DNA from: Gallaecimonas pentaromativorans
Lineage (GTDB): Bacteria; Pseudomonadota; Gammaproteobacteria; Enterobacterales; Gallaecimonadaceae
Reading direction: 5' to 3'
Assembly (NCBI RefSeq): GCF_003751625.1
Contig: NZ_RJUL01000009.1
Location: 50,077-114,076 of the forward strand
DNA length: 64,000 bases
Under the pieces are notes generated by a model. That model was not told where the DNA came from and made no database searches. It saw nothing but the letters and a program-made list of their open reading frames with translations. Numbering within the stretch: the stretch's first letter is position 1; the number at the start of each line of letters is the position of its first letter. A program made the translations under genes and the position numbers. This document shows, piece after piece, positions 27,679 to 38,533 of this stretch.

Positions 27679-29127
27679 TTAATCGAGACTTTTGCCGAGG
27701 CCGTATTTGCGCATTTTCTCCACTAAGGTGGTGCGGCGCATCCCTAAAAGCTCGGCGGCTCTGGCTACCACGTTGTCGCAGTTGTCCAGGGCCTGGCGGA
27801 TAAGGTCGGTCTCCAGATCTGCCAGCATCTCTTTAAGGTTGATGCCATCGGGCGGCAGGGTCGCAGCCCCTACCCCATCGACCGCCATCGCCATCGGCGC
27901 TGCCAGCTCGGCCTCCATTTCCTCTGACAAGGGCTCGTCGAGGAAAATCGACATCAGCGCTTCGCGTTCAAGGGCCTCTTCCTTGGCGGCGTCAAAGTGG
28001 CTGACCTCACCGTACTGGTAGGTGCGCGGTAAATGCCCCACATCCACCTGCTGGTTGGGATAGAGGATAAGCAGCCGCTCTACCAGGTTGGCAAGCTCAC
28101 GTACGTTGCCAGGCCAGGGGTGCTGAGCCAGAGACTCAAGGGCCCCTTGAGAGAAGGTCAGCGCCTTGCCTTCTTCGGCTTCGAGCCGTGACAAAAGCTC
28201 ATTGACCAAGAGCGGAATATCGTCGGCACGCTCACGAAGGGCCGGCATTTCAATGGGGAAAACATTGAGCCGGTAGTACAGATCCTCACGAAAACGGCCG
28301 TCTTCAATCATCTGGGGCAGTGCCCTGTGGGTCGCCGCGACGATACGAACATCCGCCTTGATGGGCTTGGCGCCGCCAACCCGCTCGAAGGTTTTTTCCT
28401 GCAATACCCGCAGCAGTTTGACCTGCATGTTAAGGGGCATGTCGCCAATTTCGTCCAGGAACAGGGTGCCGCCCTGGGCCAGCTCGAAACGCCCTTTGCG
28501 GGCCGCCACGGCGCCGGTAAAGGCGCCCTTTTCATGGCCGAACAGCTCGCTTTCAAGCAGCTCGGCCGGAATGGCACCGCAGTTGACGGGCACAAAGGGG
28601 CCGTCTTTGCGGTTGGACTGGAAATGCAGGTTACGGGCAACCACTTCCTTACCGGTACCGGACTCCCCAAGGATGAGGACCGAGGCATCGGTAGGGGCCA
28701 CCTGGGTGATCATCTGGCGCACCTGCTGCATGGCCTTGCTGGTACCGACCAGAGAGCGGAACAGGCGGGCGTCGCTGCCGCTAAAATGATGTTCGTGGTG
28801 GAAATGCTGGCGCCGGGACAAGGTGCGCAGCAGCTCTTGGAACTGGCTGAGCTTGAACGGCTGGTTAAGGGCGCCGAGGTAGGCACCGTTACTTTTTACC
28901 GGTGTCCAGCCAAGGGTGATATAGGGCTTCTGGCAGCCGTTGAGCCACTCTTCGGCTACTTCACTGCCGGCCACCACCACCCGGCAGGCCGCTTGCTGCG
29001 CCCCCTCGGGCAAGGCGTCGGGGGGCACACTTTCACAGTGTTCCCCGATGAATTCCAGCAGTGTATGTACGATTTTCTGACGTTCCCGGTCAGCATCGAC
29101 GACCAGGAAACCATGTTGGGTCTGCAT
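27679..29127 (-). CDS. flrA: FlrA (FleQ), master activator of flagellar genes
   Basis: 482 residues from the ATG at 29127; an ATG 12 codons earlier lacks a ribosome-binding site and does not align with FleQ/FlrA N-termini. The N-terminal FleQ-type domain ([20 protein letters not shown]) lacks the usual phosphorylation motif. The AAA+ domain has Walker [15 protein letters not shown] and the [16 protein letters not shown] segment; the C-terminal helix-turn-helix ends [20 protein letters not shown]. It starts the sigma54 cascade and in relatives is opposed by FlhG and c-di-GMP. It lies apart from flrB by 132 bases. Confidence 0.95.
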   Translation of the reverse strand: MQTQHGFLVVDADRERQKIVHTLLEFIGEHCESVPPDALPEGAQQAACRVVVAGSEVAEEWLNGCQKPYITLGWTPVKSNGAYLGALNQPFKLSQFQELLRTLSRRQHFHHEHHFSGSDARLFRSLVGTSKAMQQVRQMITQVAPTDASVLILGESGTGKEVVARNLHFQSNRKDGPFVPVNCGAIPAELLESELFGHEKGAFTGAVAARKGRFELAQGGTLFLDEIGDMPLNMQVKLLRVLQEKTFERVGGAKPIKADVRIVAATHRALPQMIEDGRFREDLYYRLNVFPIEMPALRERADDIPLLVNELLSRLEAEEGKALTFSQGALESLAQHPWPGNVRELANLVERLLILYPNQQVDVGHLPRTYQYGEVSHFDAAKEEALEREALMSIFLDEPLSEEMEAELAAPMAMAVDGVGAATLPPDGINLKEMLADLETDLIRQALDNCDNVVARAAELLGMRRTTLVEKMRKYGLGKSLD

Positions 29128-29299
29128 GCCTACTAAACCATGTGCTTGTTTGCGTCGCTGCATACTGGATGCAAGCTTTTGTTATAGTGGGAAAAAGCAC
29201 CTATGCCTAGGGCGCCCTGCTGTTTAATGATGCCGTCCGTATCAGGCAGATGCCAGTGTTCAGCGAACATTAATTTTAATATCTTTGTGTTTTGCGTCA

Positions 29300-29315
29300 T
29301 GGCGCGCATTTTGCT
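29300..29315 (+). promoter_or_regulatory. Sigma54-type promoter of the pse glycosylation operon
   Basis: Plus-strand TGGCGCGCATTTTGCT matches TGGCACG-N4-TTGCW at all but one defined base. Transcription would begin near 29327, 25 bases before the first gene, which has GGAG as ribosome-binding site. The rest of the 224-base flrA-pseB gap shows no other feature that I can support. Confidence 0.72.
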
Positions 29316-29327
29316 TTAGCCCTGTGA

Positions 29328-31485
<2,158 letters not shown>

Positions 31486-31489
<4 letters not shown>

Positions 31490-32304
31490 AGCTGGTGCTG
31501 GGTACAGTGCAGTTTGGCCTGTCTTATGGCATCGCCCACGACGGTTCGACACTAGGCGACTCAGCACTATCGGCCTTACTGACGCAAGCCTATGAAGCAG
31601 GTATCGACACCCTTGATACCGCCGCTTTGTACGGCAACGCCCAAGCGAGGCTCGGCCAGTTGATGCGCCACCCTTTTGACATTGTTACCAAGCTCGGCGA
31701 GTGGCAGCCAGGCCAAGCACGTATGCAACTGGAGCAATGCCTTAGCGCCCTTGGCCGCAATCAGGTAAAAGCCGTGCTGGCCCATCGCGCCCACTCGCTG
31801 CTGGCGCCACAACGTCTTGGCGAATTTGCCGCGCTGAAAACCGAGGGATTGTGCCAACAACTGGGGGTGTCCGTTTACAGTCCAGAAGAGCTCAAGCAGG
31901 TGCTCGACAGCGCCGATATAGATGCAGTGCAACTACCGGCCAACCCTTTAGACCAACGCTTTTTTGCCATGCTGCCTGAGCTTAAGGCGCGGGGGATAAC
32001 CGTTCATGCCCGCTCGCTGTTCCTGCAAGGGCTGCTGTTAATGCCCCAAGCCCAGCGCCCTCATTGGACCGCCAATGCCCAGGCACTTGAGCGTTGGGAC
32101 AGATTACCCGGCGAGCCGCTGCAGCGCGCTCTGGATTTTGCATCAGCGCAAACACAGGTTGATGGTTGGGTTGTCGGAGTGCAAAACCCAGAGCAGCTAA
32201 CCGCACTGATTGCGGCCAAAGCCAAGGCCAAGCCTGACTCGATGAAAGCACTCGCCTGCAGTGACGTACAACTGATAAACCCGTCCCTTTGGCCCACATC
32301 CTGA
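31486..32304 (+). CDS. Aldo/keto reductase in the pse operon
   Basis: 272 residues from a GTG at 31486 that overlaps the pseC stop and has GGAG eight bases upstream. It starts LVLGTVQFGLSYGIA and keeps the family tetrad candidates: Asp and Tyr in DTLDTAALYGNA, Lys in DIVTKLGEW and His in VLAHRAHS. The C-terminal half is a shortened barrel ending near WVVGVQNPEQL. Such reductases recur in sugar-nucleotide clusters, but no step of standard pseudaminic acid synthesis needs one. A role in oxidising or reducing a side-chain carbon of the nonulosonic acid is inference. Confidence 0.85.
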
Positions 32305-32314
32305 GAGGTTAGAG

Positions 32315-33064
32315 ATGATCCTGGCAATACTGCAAGCGCGCATGAGCTCAACCCGGTTGCCGGGCAAGGTGATGGCGGATGTGCTGGGCATGCCGATGAT
32401 TGGCCGCCAACTGGAACGTTTGGCCCGCTGCAAGCAAATTGACAAACTGGTGGTCGCCACTTCGGATGATGCCAGCGACGATCCCTTGGCGAACTGGTGC
32501 ACTGAGAACGGCATCGCCCTTTATCGCGGCAGCCTGCGCGATGTCCTAGCCCGTTTCAGTAGTGCCGCCAAGGCTTACAAACCGACTCAGGTGGTGCGCC
32601 TGACAGCCGATTGCCCCCTTGCCGATCCAAGCGTCATTGACCAACTCATCGAGCAGCATCTTCGCGGCCACTTTGACTACAGCAACAACTGCTGGCACCC
32701 GACCTTTCCCGATGGCCTGGACGCGGAAATAGTAACCGCACCCTGGCTGGAAAAACTCTCTCAGGTGGCCAGCACCGCCATGGAGCGAGAGCACGTCACC
32801 TACTACTTTCAGGCCCACAAAGACGATATCCGCTGGAGCGAGCTAAAGCGTAACCCGCCCCGCCCGGAGCTGAGGCTGACCGTGGACAACCCGGAGGATC
32901 TGGCGCTGGTCAGGCAGATCTACCAAGCGCTCTACCCCGCGAACCCGGCTTTCACCACTCAAGACGTTATCGACTATTTAGACCAGCACCCCGACCTTGC
33001 TCAAAGCAACCAACACCTAGTGCGCAACGCCGGCAGTACCTCCAAGGAGAAACAGGATGCGTAA
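32315..33064 (+). CDS. SpsF-like cytidylyltransferase, probable PseF substitute
   Basis: 249 residues. The N-terminal QARMSSTRLPGKVM is the nucleotide-binding motif of the SpsF/CMP-KDO-synthetase-like CTP transferase family, followed by VVRLTADCPLADPSVID with acidic metal-binding residues. Canonical PseF/NeuA enzymes have a different N-terminal motif, and no such gene is in the window. The simplest reading is that this enzyme makes the CMP-activated nonulosonic acid. It has a good ribosome-binding site (GAGGTTAGAG) and overlaps the next gene by 8 bases. Confidence 0.82.
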   Translation: MILAILQARMSSTRLPGKVMADVLGMPMIGRQLERLARCKQIDKLVVATSDDASDDPLANWCTENGIALYRGSLRDVLARFSSAAKAYKPTQVVRLTADCPLADPSVIDQLIEQHLRGHFDYSNNCWHPTFPDGLDAEIVTAPWLEKLSQVASTAMEREHVTYYFQAHKDDIRWSELKRNPPRPELRLTVDNPEDLALVRQIYQALYPANPAFTTQDVIDYLDQHPDLAQSNQHLVRNAGSTSKEKQDA

Positions 33065-34340
33065 CTTCGACAATTCTGCGGCCTGGCTAGAGCGCGCCGA
33101 AAAAACCATTCCCCTGGCCACCCAAACCTTTTCAAAAAGTAAGTTGGCCCAACCCCAAGGGGTTGCCCCGCTGTTTTTGCAAAAAGGCAAAGGCAGCCAA
33201 GTGTGGGACCTGGACGACAATCAATACACCGATTTCATCTCCAGTCTGCTGTGTATCAGCCTTGGTTACGCCGACAAAGAGGTAAACCAGGCGGTGGTGG
33301 CCCAACTGGAGCAAGGCTCTATCCTCTCCCTCCCCCACCCACTTGAGGCACAGGTAGCAGAACTCTTGGTAGAGCTCATTCCCTGTGCCGAGCAGGTGCG
33401 GTTTGGCAAAAACGGGACCGACGCCACCTCGGCTGCTATTCGTCTGGCGCGCGCCTTTACCGGCCGCGAGCGGGTAGCCGTCTGTGGCTATCACGGCTGG
33501 CAAGACTGGTACATCGGCGCCACCTCGCGAGACCTTGGGGTGCCCAAGGCCGTTAAGGCATTAACTCATACCTTTGCCTATAACGATCTGGCAAGCCTCG
33601 AACAGCTGCTCGCCAGCCACCCCGGCGAGTTTGCCGCGGTGATCCTTGAGCCGATGAACGTGCAATACCCCAAGCCCGGTTTTTTAGAAGGGGTTGCCGA
33701 GCTGACTCGCCGCCAGGGCGCAGTACTGGTATTTGATGAAACCATCACCGGTTTTCGCTTTGATATCGGTGGCGCCCAGGCCCTGTTTGGGGTAACCCCC
33801 GACCTGGCCACCTTCGGCAAGGGGATGGCCAACGGCTTCCCGCTGTCGGCAGTGGTGGGCCGCGCCGACATCATGGCTAAAATGAACGACATTTTTTTCT
33901 CCGGCACCTTTGGCGGCGAAACCCTGTCTCTAGCCGCCGCCAAGGCCTGCATTGAGGCACTTCGCCGCCGCAAGGGCCCGGAGCGCCTGGCTGAACTTGG
34001 CAACAGATTGATTGACGGGCTGCAAAACCTTATCGCCAGCCATGGTCTTGGCCACCTTTTTAACGTGTCGGGGCACCCTAGCTGGTCCTTCTTAAACATC
34101 ACCCCTAGCCGTTACTCGGTGCTTGAGCTGAAAAGCCTTCTGATGCAAGAACTTATCGAACAGGGCTTTTTAAGCCTTGGGTCTCACAACCTCAATCTCA
34201 GCCATAGTGAGGCCGATATCGACGCGCTAATCGCCTGCTACGCTAACGTGCTGCCGCTGCTGGCCGAAGTAGAAGCCGAGGGCTCTATGGCAAAGCATTT
34301 TCGCGGCAAATTCCTGGAACCGGTATTCAAGGTCCGTTGA
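33057..34340 (+). CDS. Class III (glutamate-1-semialdehyde-type) aminotransferase in the pse operon
   Basis: 427 residues. GKNGTDATSAAIRLARAFTG, VCGYHGWQDWYIG, VFDETITGFRFD and the PLP Lys in FGKGMANGFPLSAVVGR are those of the HemL-like subgroup. It is unlikely to be the haem enzyme because it is locked into a sugar operon: it overlaps the SpsF-like gene by 8 bases and touches the next. Combined with the aldo/keto reductase, an extra amination of the sugar is a reasonable hypothesis, not an established step. The start has AAGGAG upstream. Confidence 0.85.
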   Translation: MRNFDNSAAWLERAEKTIPLATQTFSKSKLAQPQGVAPLFLQKGKGSQVWDLDDNQYTDFISSLLCISLGYADKEVNQAVVAQLEQGSILSLPHPLEAQVAELLVELIPCAEQVRFGKNGTDATSAAIRLARAFTGRERVAVCGYHGWQDWYIGATSRDLGVPKAVKALTHTFAYNDLASLEQLLASHPGEFAAVILEPMNVQYPKPGFLEGVAELTRRQGAVLVFDETITGFRFDIGGAQALFGVTPDLATFGKGMANGFPLSAVVGRADIMAKMNDIFFSGTFGGETLSLAAAKACIEALRRRKGPERLAELGNRLIDGLQNLIASHGLGHLFNVSGHPSWSFLNITPSRYSVLELKSLLMQELIEQGFLSLGSHNLNLSHSEADIDALIACYANVLPLLAEVEAEGSMAKHFRGKFLEPVFKVR

Positions 34341-35791
34341 TGAAACTGGTGTTTAGGGTCGACAGCAGCCAGCGTATTGGCCTTGGCCATCTCAGCCGCT
34401 GCCTGACCCTGGCCAAAGCTTGGCCAGGACAGGTGCAGTTTATCTGCAGGGCACTGCCTGGCGCTGCCAGCACTTGGCTGGCAGACTGGCCAGTCACCTG
34501 GCTAGAAGCAAGTAACGAAGACGATGGCAGTTGGCTGACCGTCAGCCCGCAACAAGATGCAGCAGAGACCTTAAGTGCGCTAGACAGTGACGCCGCACTG
34601 CTGCTGGTCGACCATTACCAGTTGGATGCCGCCTGGGAGCGGCAGGTACTGAAAAGCCGTCCGGCCCTGAAACTTGCCGTGATTGACGACCTGCCCGGCC
34701 GGGCGCACCTTGCAGATTTACTCATCGACAGCGGCCCTGGCCGGACTCAGGCCGACTACCCACTTCCCGTATGGAATTGTGCCCTGACCGGCCCGGACTT
34801 TGCGCCATTAAGGCCGGAGTTTTACCCATCAAAGGTACAACATGCTCCTAGCAACAAGTTGCTACTGAGCCTAGGGGGTATGGATAGCGAGAACGACAAC
34901 AGCCGGCTACTGACCTGGTTGGCAAAGCTACAACCCACACTGGGTTTTGAGGTGACGTTGGCTATCAGCAGCAAGGCACCACATCTTCGCGACTTAACAG
35001 CGCGCGCCAAGCAGCTTCCCTGGTTAACCCTGGCGATAGATTGCAACACCATGGGGGAGCAAATGCGCCTAGCCCGGCTCGCCATTGGTGCGCCAGGCAC
35101 CAGTGCATGGGAACGCTGCGCCTGCGCGCTGCCCAGTCTGCAGCTGGTGCTGGCAAGTAATCAGCAGCATAACGCCCAAAGCCTGGCGGCCGCCGGAGCC
35201 GCTATAACCCTGCCCCGCTTTGACGAAAATATGTTTGTACAAACGCTAACAAGGGTTTGGCAGGACAAGGCGCTTTGCCAGCAGATGAGCCTGCGCGCAC
35301 AAGCCCTTTGTGATGGCAAAGGCGCTGAACGAATTATCCGCGCCCTCGAGTCCTTATCAAGCACGATAGTGACGCTTAGAGCTATGACCACCGAACACTG
35401 CGAGGCTCTTTTTGCCTGGCAAAACGAGCCTGGTGCGCGCACTTATTCGCGTAATCCAGAGACGCCTGACTGGGCGGACCATCAACGCTGGTTTGCCAGC
35501 GCCCTTGCTAACGACAACTGCCTGCTTTGGGCTATTGAGCTGAACGGTGAGGCCCTTGGCATGCTGCGTTTGGATAAACAACATGAGGGGCAAGGAGAAG
35601 TCTCCATCCTTCTTAGCCAACAGGCTCGCGGTAAAGGCCTGGGGCTGCAAGCCTTGATACAATTGCAACGTATGCAAGTGGTCGGCAGGCTAACAGCGGA
35701 GATCCACCCAGATAACCGCGCCTCCCAATCCTTATTTGCTAAAGCGGGGTTCGGCCAGACCGGGCCACGCCAATATGAGGTCGTTTTATGA
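34340..35791 (+). CDS. pseG: PseG-PseH fusion: UDP-sugar hydrolase plus N-acetyltransferase
   Basis: 483 residues from the ATG at 34340 (TGATG junction with the previous gene). Residues 1 to about 335 are PseG-like: FRVDSSQRIGLGHLSRCLTLA at the start, DHYQLDAAWE, LLLSLGGMDSENDN and the LAIGAPGTSAWERCACALP donor-site segment. From about 345 to the end there is a GNAT domain (VTLRAMTTEHCEALFAWQN, SILLSQQARGKGLG, IHPDNRASQSLFAKAGF) matching PseH. PseH acetylates N4 and PseG then removes UDP, consecutive steps, so fusion makes sense. Order within the pathway is known; the fusion is read directly from the uninterrupted frame. Confidence 0.92.
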   Translation: MKLVFRVDSSQRIGLGHLSRCLTLAKAWPGQVQFICRALPGAASTWLADWPVTWLEASNEDDGSWLTVSPQQDAAETLSALDSDAALLLVDHYQLDAAWERQVLKSRPALKLAVIDDLPGRAHLADLLIDSGPGRTQADYPLPVWNCALTGPDFAPLRPEFYPSKVQHAPSNKLLLSLGGMDSENDNSRLLTWLAKLQPTLGFEVTLAISSKAPHLRDLTARAKQLPWLTLAIDCNTMGEQMRLARLAIGAPGTSAWERCACALPSLQLVLASNQQHNAQSLAAAGAAITLPRFDENMFVQTLTRVWQDKALCQQMSLRAQALCDGKGAERIIRALESLSSTIVTLRAMTTEHCEALFAWQNEPGARTYSRNPETPDWADHQRWFASALANDNCLLWAIELNGEALGMLRLDKQHEGQGEVSILLSQQARGKGLGLQALIQLQRMQVVGRLTAEIHPDNRASQSLFAKAGFGQTGPRQYEVVL

Positions 35792-36837
35792 GCCACGGCT
35801 TTTTTATCGACAAGTTCCCCATCGGGGCCGGTGCGCCGCCCTTCATCATTGCCGAGTTGTCGGCCAACCACAGCGGCTCACTGGAAAAGGCGCTAGCCCA
35901 TGTCGATGCAGCAGCTGCGGCGGGAGTGCAGGCCATCAAACTGCAAACCTACACCGCAGACACCATGACGTTGAACCTAAACTTACCCGACTTTCGGATT
36001 GAGGGCGGATTGTGGGATGGTTACAACCTTTACCAGTTGTACGACAAGGCGCACACCCCTTGGAATTGGCACCAGGCGCTGTTTGAACGGGCAAGAGAAA
36101 AAGGCCTGGCGGTATTCTCCTCGCCCTTTGATGAAACGGCGGTAGATTTTCTCGAATCGCTGGACGCGCCGGCCTACAAGGTGGCGTCATTCGAAGCCAC
36201 CGATCTGCCACTGGTGGCCAAAATGGCTAGCACCGGAAAGCCTCTTATCATCTCCACTGGTATGAGCAATTTTGAGGAAATTGCCGAGACTCTGGCTTGT
36301 GCGCGGGATAATGGAGCCCGGGATATCGCTCTGCTCCATTGCATCAGCGCTTACCCGACACCACTCAAAGATGCCAACCTTAAACGCATGCTGACCTTGG
36401 CCGAGCGCTTCAAGGCGGTAGTGGGATTATCGGACCATACCCTGGGTACATTGGCTGCCAGCAGCGCCGTAGCCTTGGGTGCCAGCATTGTCGAAAAGCA
36501 CTTTATCCTCAGCCGCAATGACGACAGCCCGGATGCGGCCTTTTCGTTAGAACCGGATGAGCTAGCTGGGCTTGCCAGGGATTGTCTTGGCGCCTGGGAG
36601 GCCCTTGGCAATGGCGAAGACCAGCGCAGTGAAGGTGAGAAGGCCAACCTGCGTTTTCGTCGCTCCCTCTACTTTGTTGCCGATCTGCCGGCAGGCACTG
36701 TGATAGCGCCGCAACATATTCGCCGGATCCGCCCGGGGTTCGGCCTTGCTCCTAAACATCAGGATGCCGTTATCGGCAGGCGCACCGCCAAACCCATTAC
36801 CGCCGGTACTGCCGTTGCCTGGGAGCTGCTGGTGTGA
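35788..36837 (+). CDS. pseI: PseI, pseudaminic acid synthase (NeuB family)
   Basis: 349 residues. The N-terminal barrel (IIAELSANHSGSLEKALAHVDAAAAAG, IKLQTYTADTMTL, SGMS-like STGMSNFEEI, HCISAYPTPLKDANL, GLSDHT) is the NeuB phosphoenolpyruvate-condensing domain; the C-terminal SAF antifreeze-like domain runs from about 290 (RRSLYFVADLPAGTVI) to the end. It condenses the 6-deoxy sugar with phosphoenolpyruvate to give the nine-carbon acid. It overlaps the PseG-PseH gene by 4 bases and ends the operon before a strong terminator. Confidence 0.95.
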   Translation: MSHGFFIDKFPIGAGAPPFIIAELSANHSGSLEKALAHVDAAAAAGVQAIKLQTYTADTMTLNLNLPDFRIEGGLWDGYNLYQLYDKAHTPWNWHQALFERAREKGLAVFSSPFDETAVDFLESLDAPAYKVASFEATDLPLVAKMASTGKPLIISTGMSNFEEIAETLACARDNGARDIALLHCISAYPTPLKDANLKRMLTLAERFKAVVGLSDHTLGTLAASSAVALGASIVEKHFILSRNDDSPDAAFSLEPDELAGLARDCLGAWEALGNGEDQRSEGEKANLRFRRSLYFVADLPAGTVIAPQHIRRIRPGFGLAPKHQDAVIGRRTAKPITAGTAVAWELLV

Positions 36838-36843
36838 AAAGAC

Positions 36844-36870
36844 AGAACCGGCATTCTCGCCGGTTCTTTC
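36844..36870. terminator. Bidirectional terminator between the pse operon and the maf operon
   Basis: Arms AGAACCGGC and GCCGGTTCT (9 bp) enclose a six-base loop; T-rich sequence follows on both strands. It lies between the convergent ends of pseI and the 86-residue gene and overlaps the latter's stop codon. Confidence 0.85.
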
Positions 36871-37129
36871 ATACTGGAGCACTTATCAGTTCCTGAAGCT
36901 CGAACTCCAGATAGTCGGCGAGCCCTAGCCAATCCTGGCGTTCCTGGCAGCCCAGCATCATCCCAAGGACTTGCAACAGCTCTGGCTGGGGCTTACCTCC
37001 AGCCGTAAGCTGAGCGGTTATCTGCTCAAGCAGCGGTACCATCTCAAGGGCCGCTTCGGTATTCATACCTAAACGAAACAAGCGGGCCAGGGCCAGGCAT
37101 TGCTGCTGGCATTGGGCAAGAGTCTTCAT
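36869..37129 (-). CDS. Small protein of unknown function at the end of the glycosylation operon
   Basis: 86 residues that I do not recognise. It is helical, Leu/Gln/Glu-rich, with no signal peptide or membrane segment and a Cys-containing N-terminus (LAQCQQQCLALARLF). It is likely real: its ATG overlaps the stop of the Maf-like gene (ATGA), and its stop abuts a terminator. A role as a partner or regulator of the neighbouring Maf-like protein is only suggested by this coupling. Confidence 0.7.
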   Translation of the reverse strand: MKTLAQCQQQCLALARLFRLGMNTEAALEMVPLLEQITAQLTAGGKPQPELLQVLGMMLGCQERQDWLGLADYLEFELQELISAPV

Positions 37130-38439
37130 AAGGTCACCAAATCGGGATGAAAGGCGGCGCCCTGTATTAAAGCACCGGCTTTTGAGCTGTTATAGAAGGT
37201 GACATGAGGGTGCCTGGCAATAAAGCGTTCCACCCCGCACAGGTAACTGCGAAAGTTGCGAAGCGTCTTGACCCGCTGGCCATAGCCGTCGAGAGTCCAC
37301 TCCACGCTTTGCCCCGGTGCCAGCCCAAGTTCGCCGTTCTCCCACCCGGCGTGGGTGCGATCGCCCGGGAACGCAAAGTCGGCGCCAAACATCACTACCT
37401 GTTGCCCACCAGCCTGAACAGCCAAGTCAAGCGCCGGGTGGATAACTGAGCCGGCGTTGTTAAGTAGGCCCCTATCCAGTTGCTGGCGAAGCCGGTCAAA
37501 GAAGGGGCTGGTGGTCAATGCCAGGTAACGAGGCCCCTGCCATGCCGCCAGAACATCGCCGTTGGTGGTAGGAAAATACACTAGGCCGATGCCGCCGCTT
37601 TGGCTGCAAGGTAGCTCCTGTTCGATGATGCCAAAGTCGAGGGTTACTACAACGTCAGGGCGAATACCGTTATCCAGCAAGGGCTTAAGTGCGGTATCCA
37701 CGGCGATAAGCAGCGGCGCATTGGCCTGCTTACGTCGCTCACGGATATAGGCGTAATGCTGCTCAAGAGAGGGGCCTGTGGCAACCACCCAAACCTCTGG
37801 TGTTTTCGCTATGCCAAACAGCTGGCGAACATCCAGGTCTTTGGCAAAAAAGTGGCGGTTAGCCTCGATGCGAGCCAACCGCTCGGGCGCATCGGTCAGA
37901 AAACGCCGGTTATTGAAGGGCAAATCCAGCTCGCTTACCAACCTGTCACGGATCTTGGCGTTGGTGTCACTAACCAACACCAACTCGGCGGGACTGACCA
38001 GAAACGGCAGTTGGATATCTGGGCTGTTAGCTGCCAACTGCAGAGAAACTCTGGGATCACTCAACCAGTGCCGTTGGTCCAGCAGCTGCAATACCAAGAG
38101 GAATATGGCTTCGTTGAGGATGTGCACTTGCAACTGCTGCAGGTTACTGCGTGCCAGCAGCACCTGCTGAATATCACCAAGGGCTGTGCCATATAGATGC
38201 ACGGTAGCGGCCGTCTCGGGCAGGCTGGCTGCTTGAGTCTTTGCCTCGGTGATGCGAGCGTGACGGCTGGTCAACTGCACACCGTTTACCATCAACGTAC
38301 TATCAAGGCCTTCTACCAGTTGCGCCGCATCCAGAGGAATGGAAGAAACTTGATTTAGACTAGCCATCAGCTCGGGCCAGCGCTGCGTGATCACCAACAG
38401 GTTGGCGTCAAGAAATTCACTCATGGGTCCACCGGTCAT
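37126..38439 (-). CDS. Second Maf-like (DUF115 family) protein, probable flagellin glycosyltransferase
   Basis: 437 residues; an ATG five codons in (38424), preceded by GGTGG, is an alternative start. The core segment VWVVATGPSLEQHYAYI with the GPSL motif, then LLIAVDTALKPLLDNGIRPDVVVTLD and GADFAFPGDRTHAGWENGE, places it in the same family as the large Maf gene upstream, in shorter form. Maf proteins transfer nonulosonic acids to flagellin Ser/Thr. Two such proteins with different partners may add to different sites or act in different steps; this is inference. Followed with a 4-base overlap by the 86-residue gene. Confidence 0.78.
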   Translation of the reverse strand: MTGGPMSEFLDANLLVITQRWPELMASLNQVSSIPLDAAQLVEGLDSTLMVNGVQLTSRHARITEAKTQAASLPETAATVHLYGTALGDIQQVLLARSNLQQLQVHILNEAIFLLVLQLLDQRHWLSDPRVSLQLAANSPDIQLPFLVSPAELVLVSDTNAKIRDRLVSELDLPFNNRRFLTDAPERLARIEANRHFFAKDLDVRQLFGIAKTPEVWVVATGPSLEQHYAYIRERRKQANAPLLIAVDTALKPLLDNGIRPDVVVTLDFGIIEQELPCSQSGGIGLVYFPTTNGDVLAAWQGPRYLALTTSPFFDRLRQQLDRGLLNNAGSVIHPALDLAVQAGGQQVVMFGADFAFPGDRTHAGWENGELGLAPGQSVEWTLDGYGQRVKTLRNFRSYLCGVERFIARHPHVTFYNSSKAGALIQGAAFHPDLVTL

Positions 38440-38533
38440 TGAAGAACTCAGGAATAGGCCTCAAGGCGCTTGCTGATTCCTTAGCCCTATAAAGCAACGG
38501 CAAAGGTACCACCTTTGAAGACCTAGGTCAGGC

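Noticed and set aside
33057..34340. Class III aminotransferase as HemL (haem synthesis)
   Set aside because: Sequence type is HemL-like, but overlap with sugar genes on both sides argues for a role in the sugar pathway.
38501..38517. Hairpin CAAAGGT/ACCTTTG between the FemAB-like and the shorter Maf-like genes as terminator
   Set aside because: No T run follows on either strand and the genes on both sides appear to belong to one operon.
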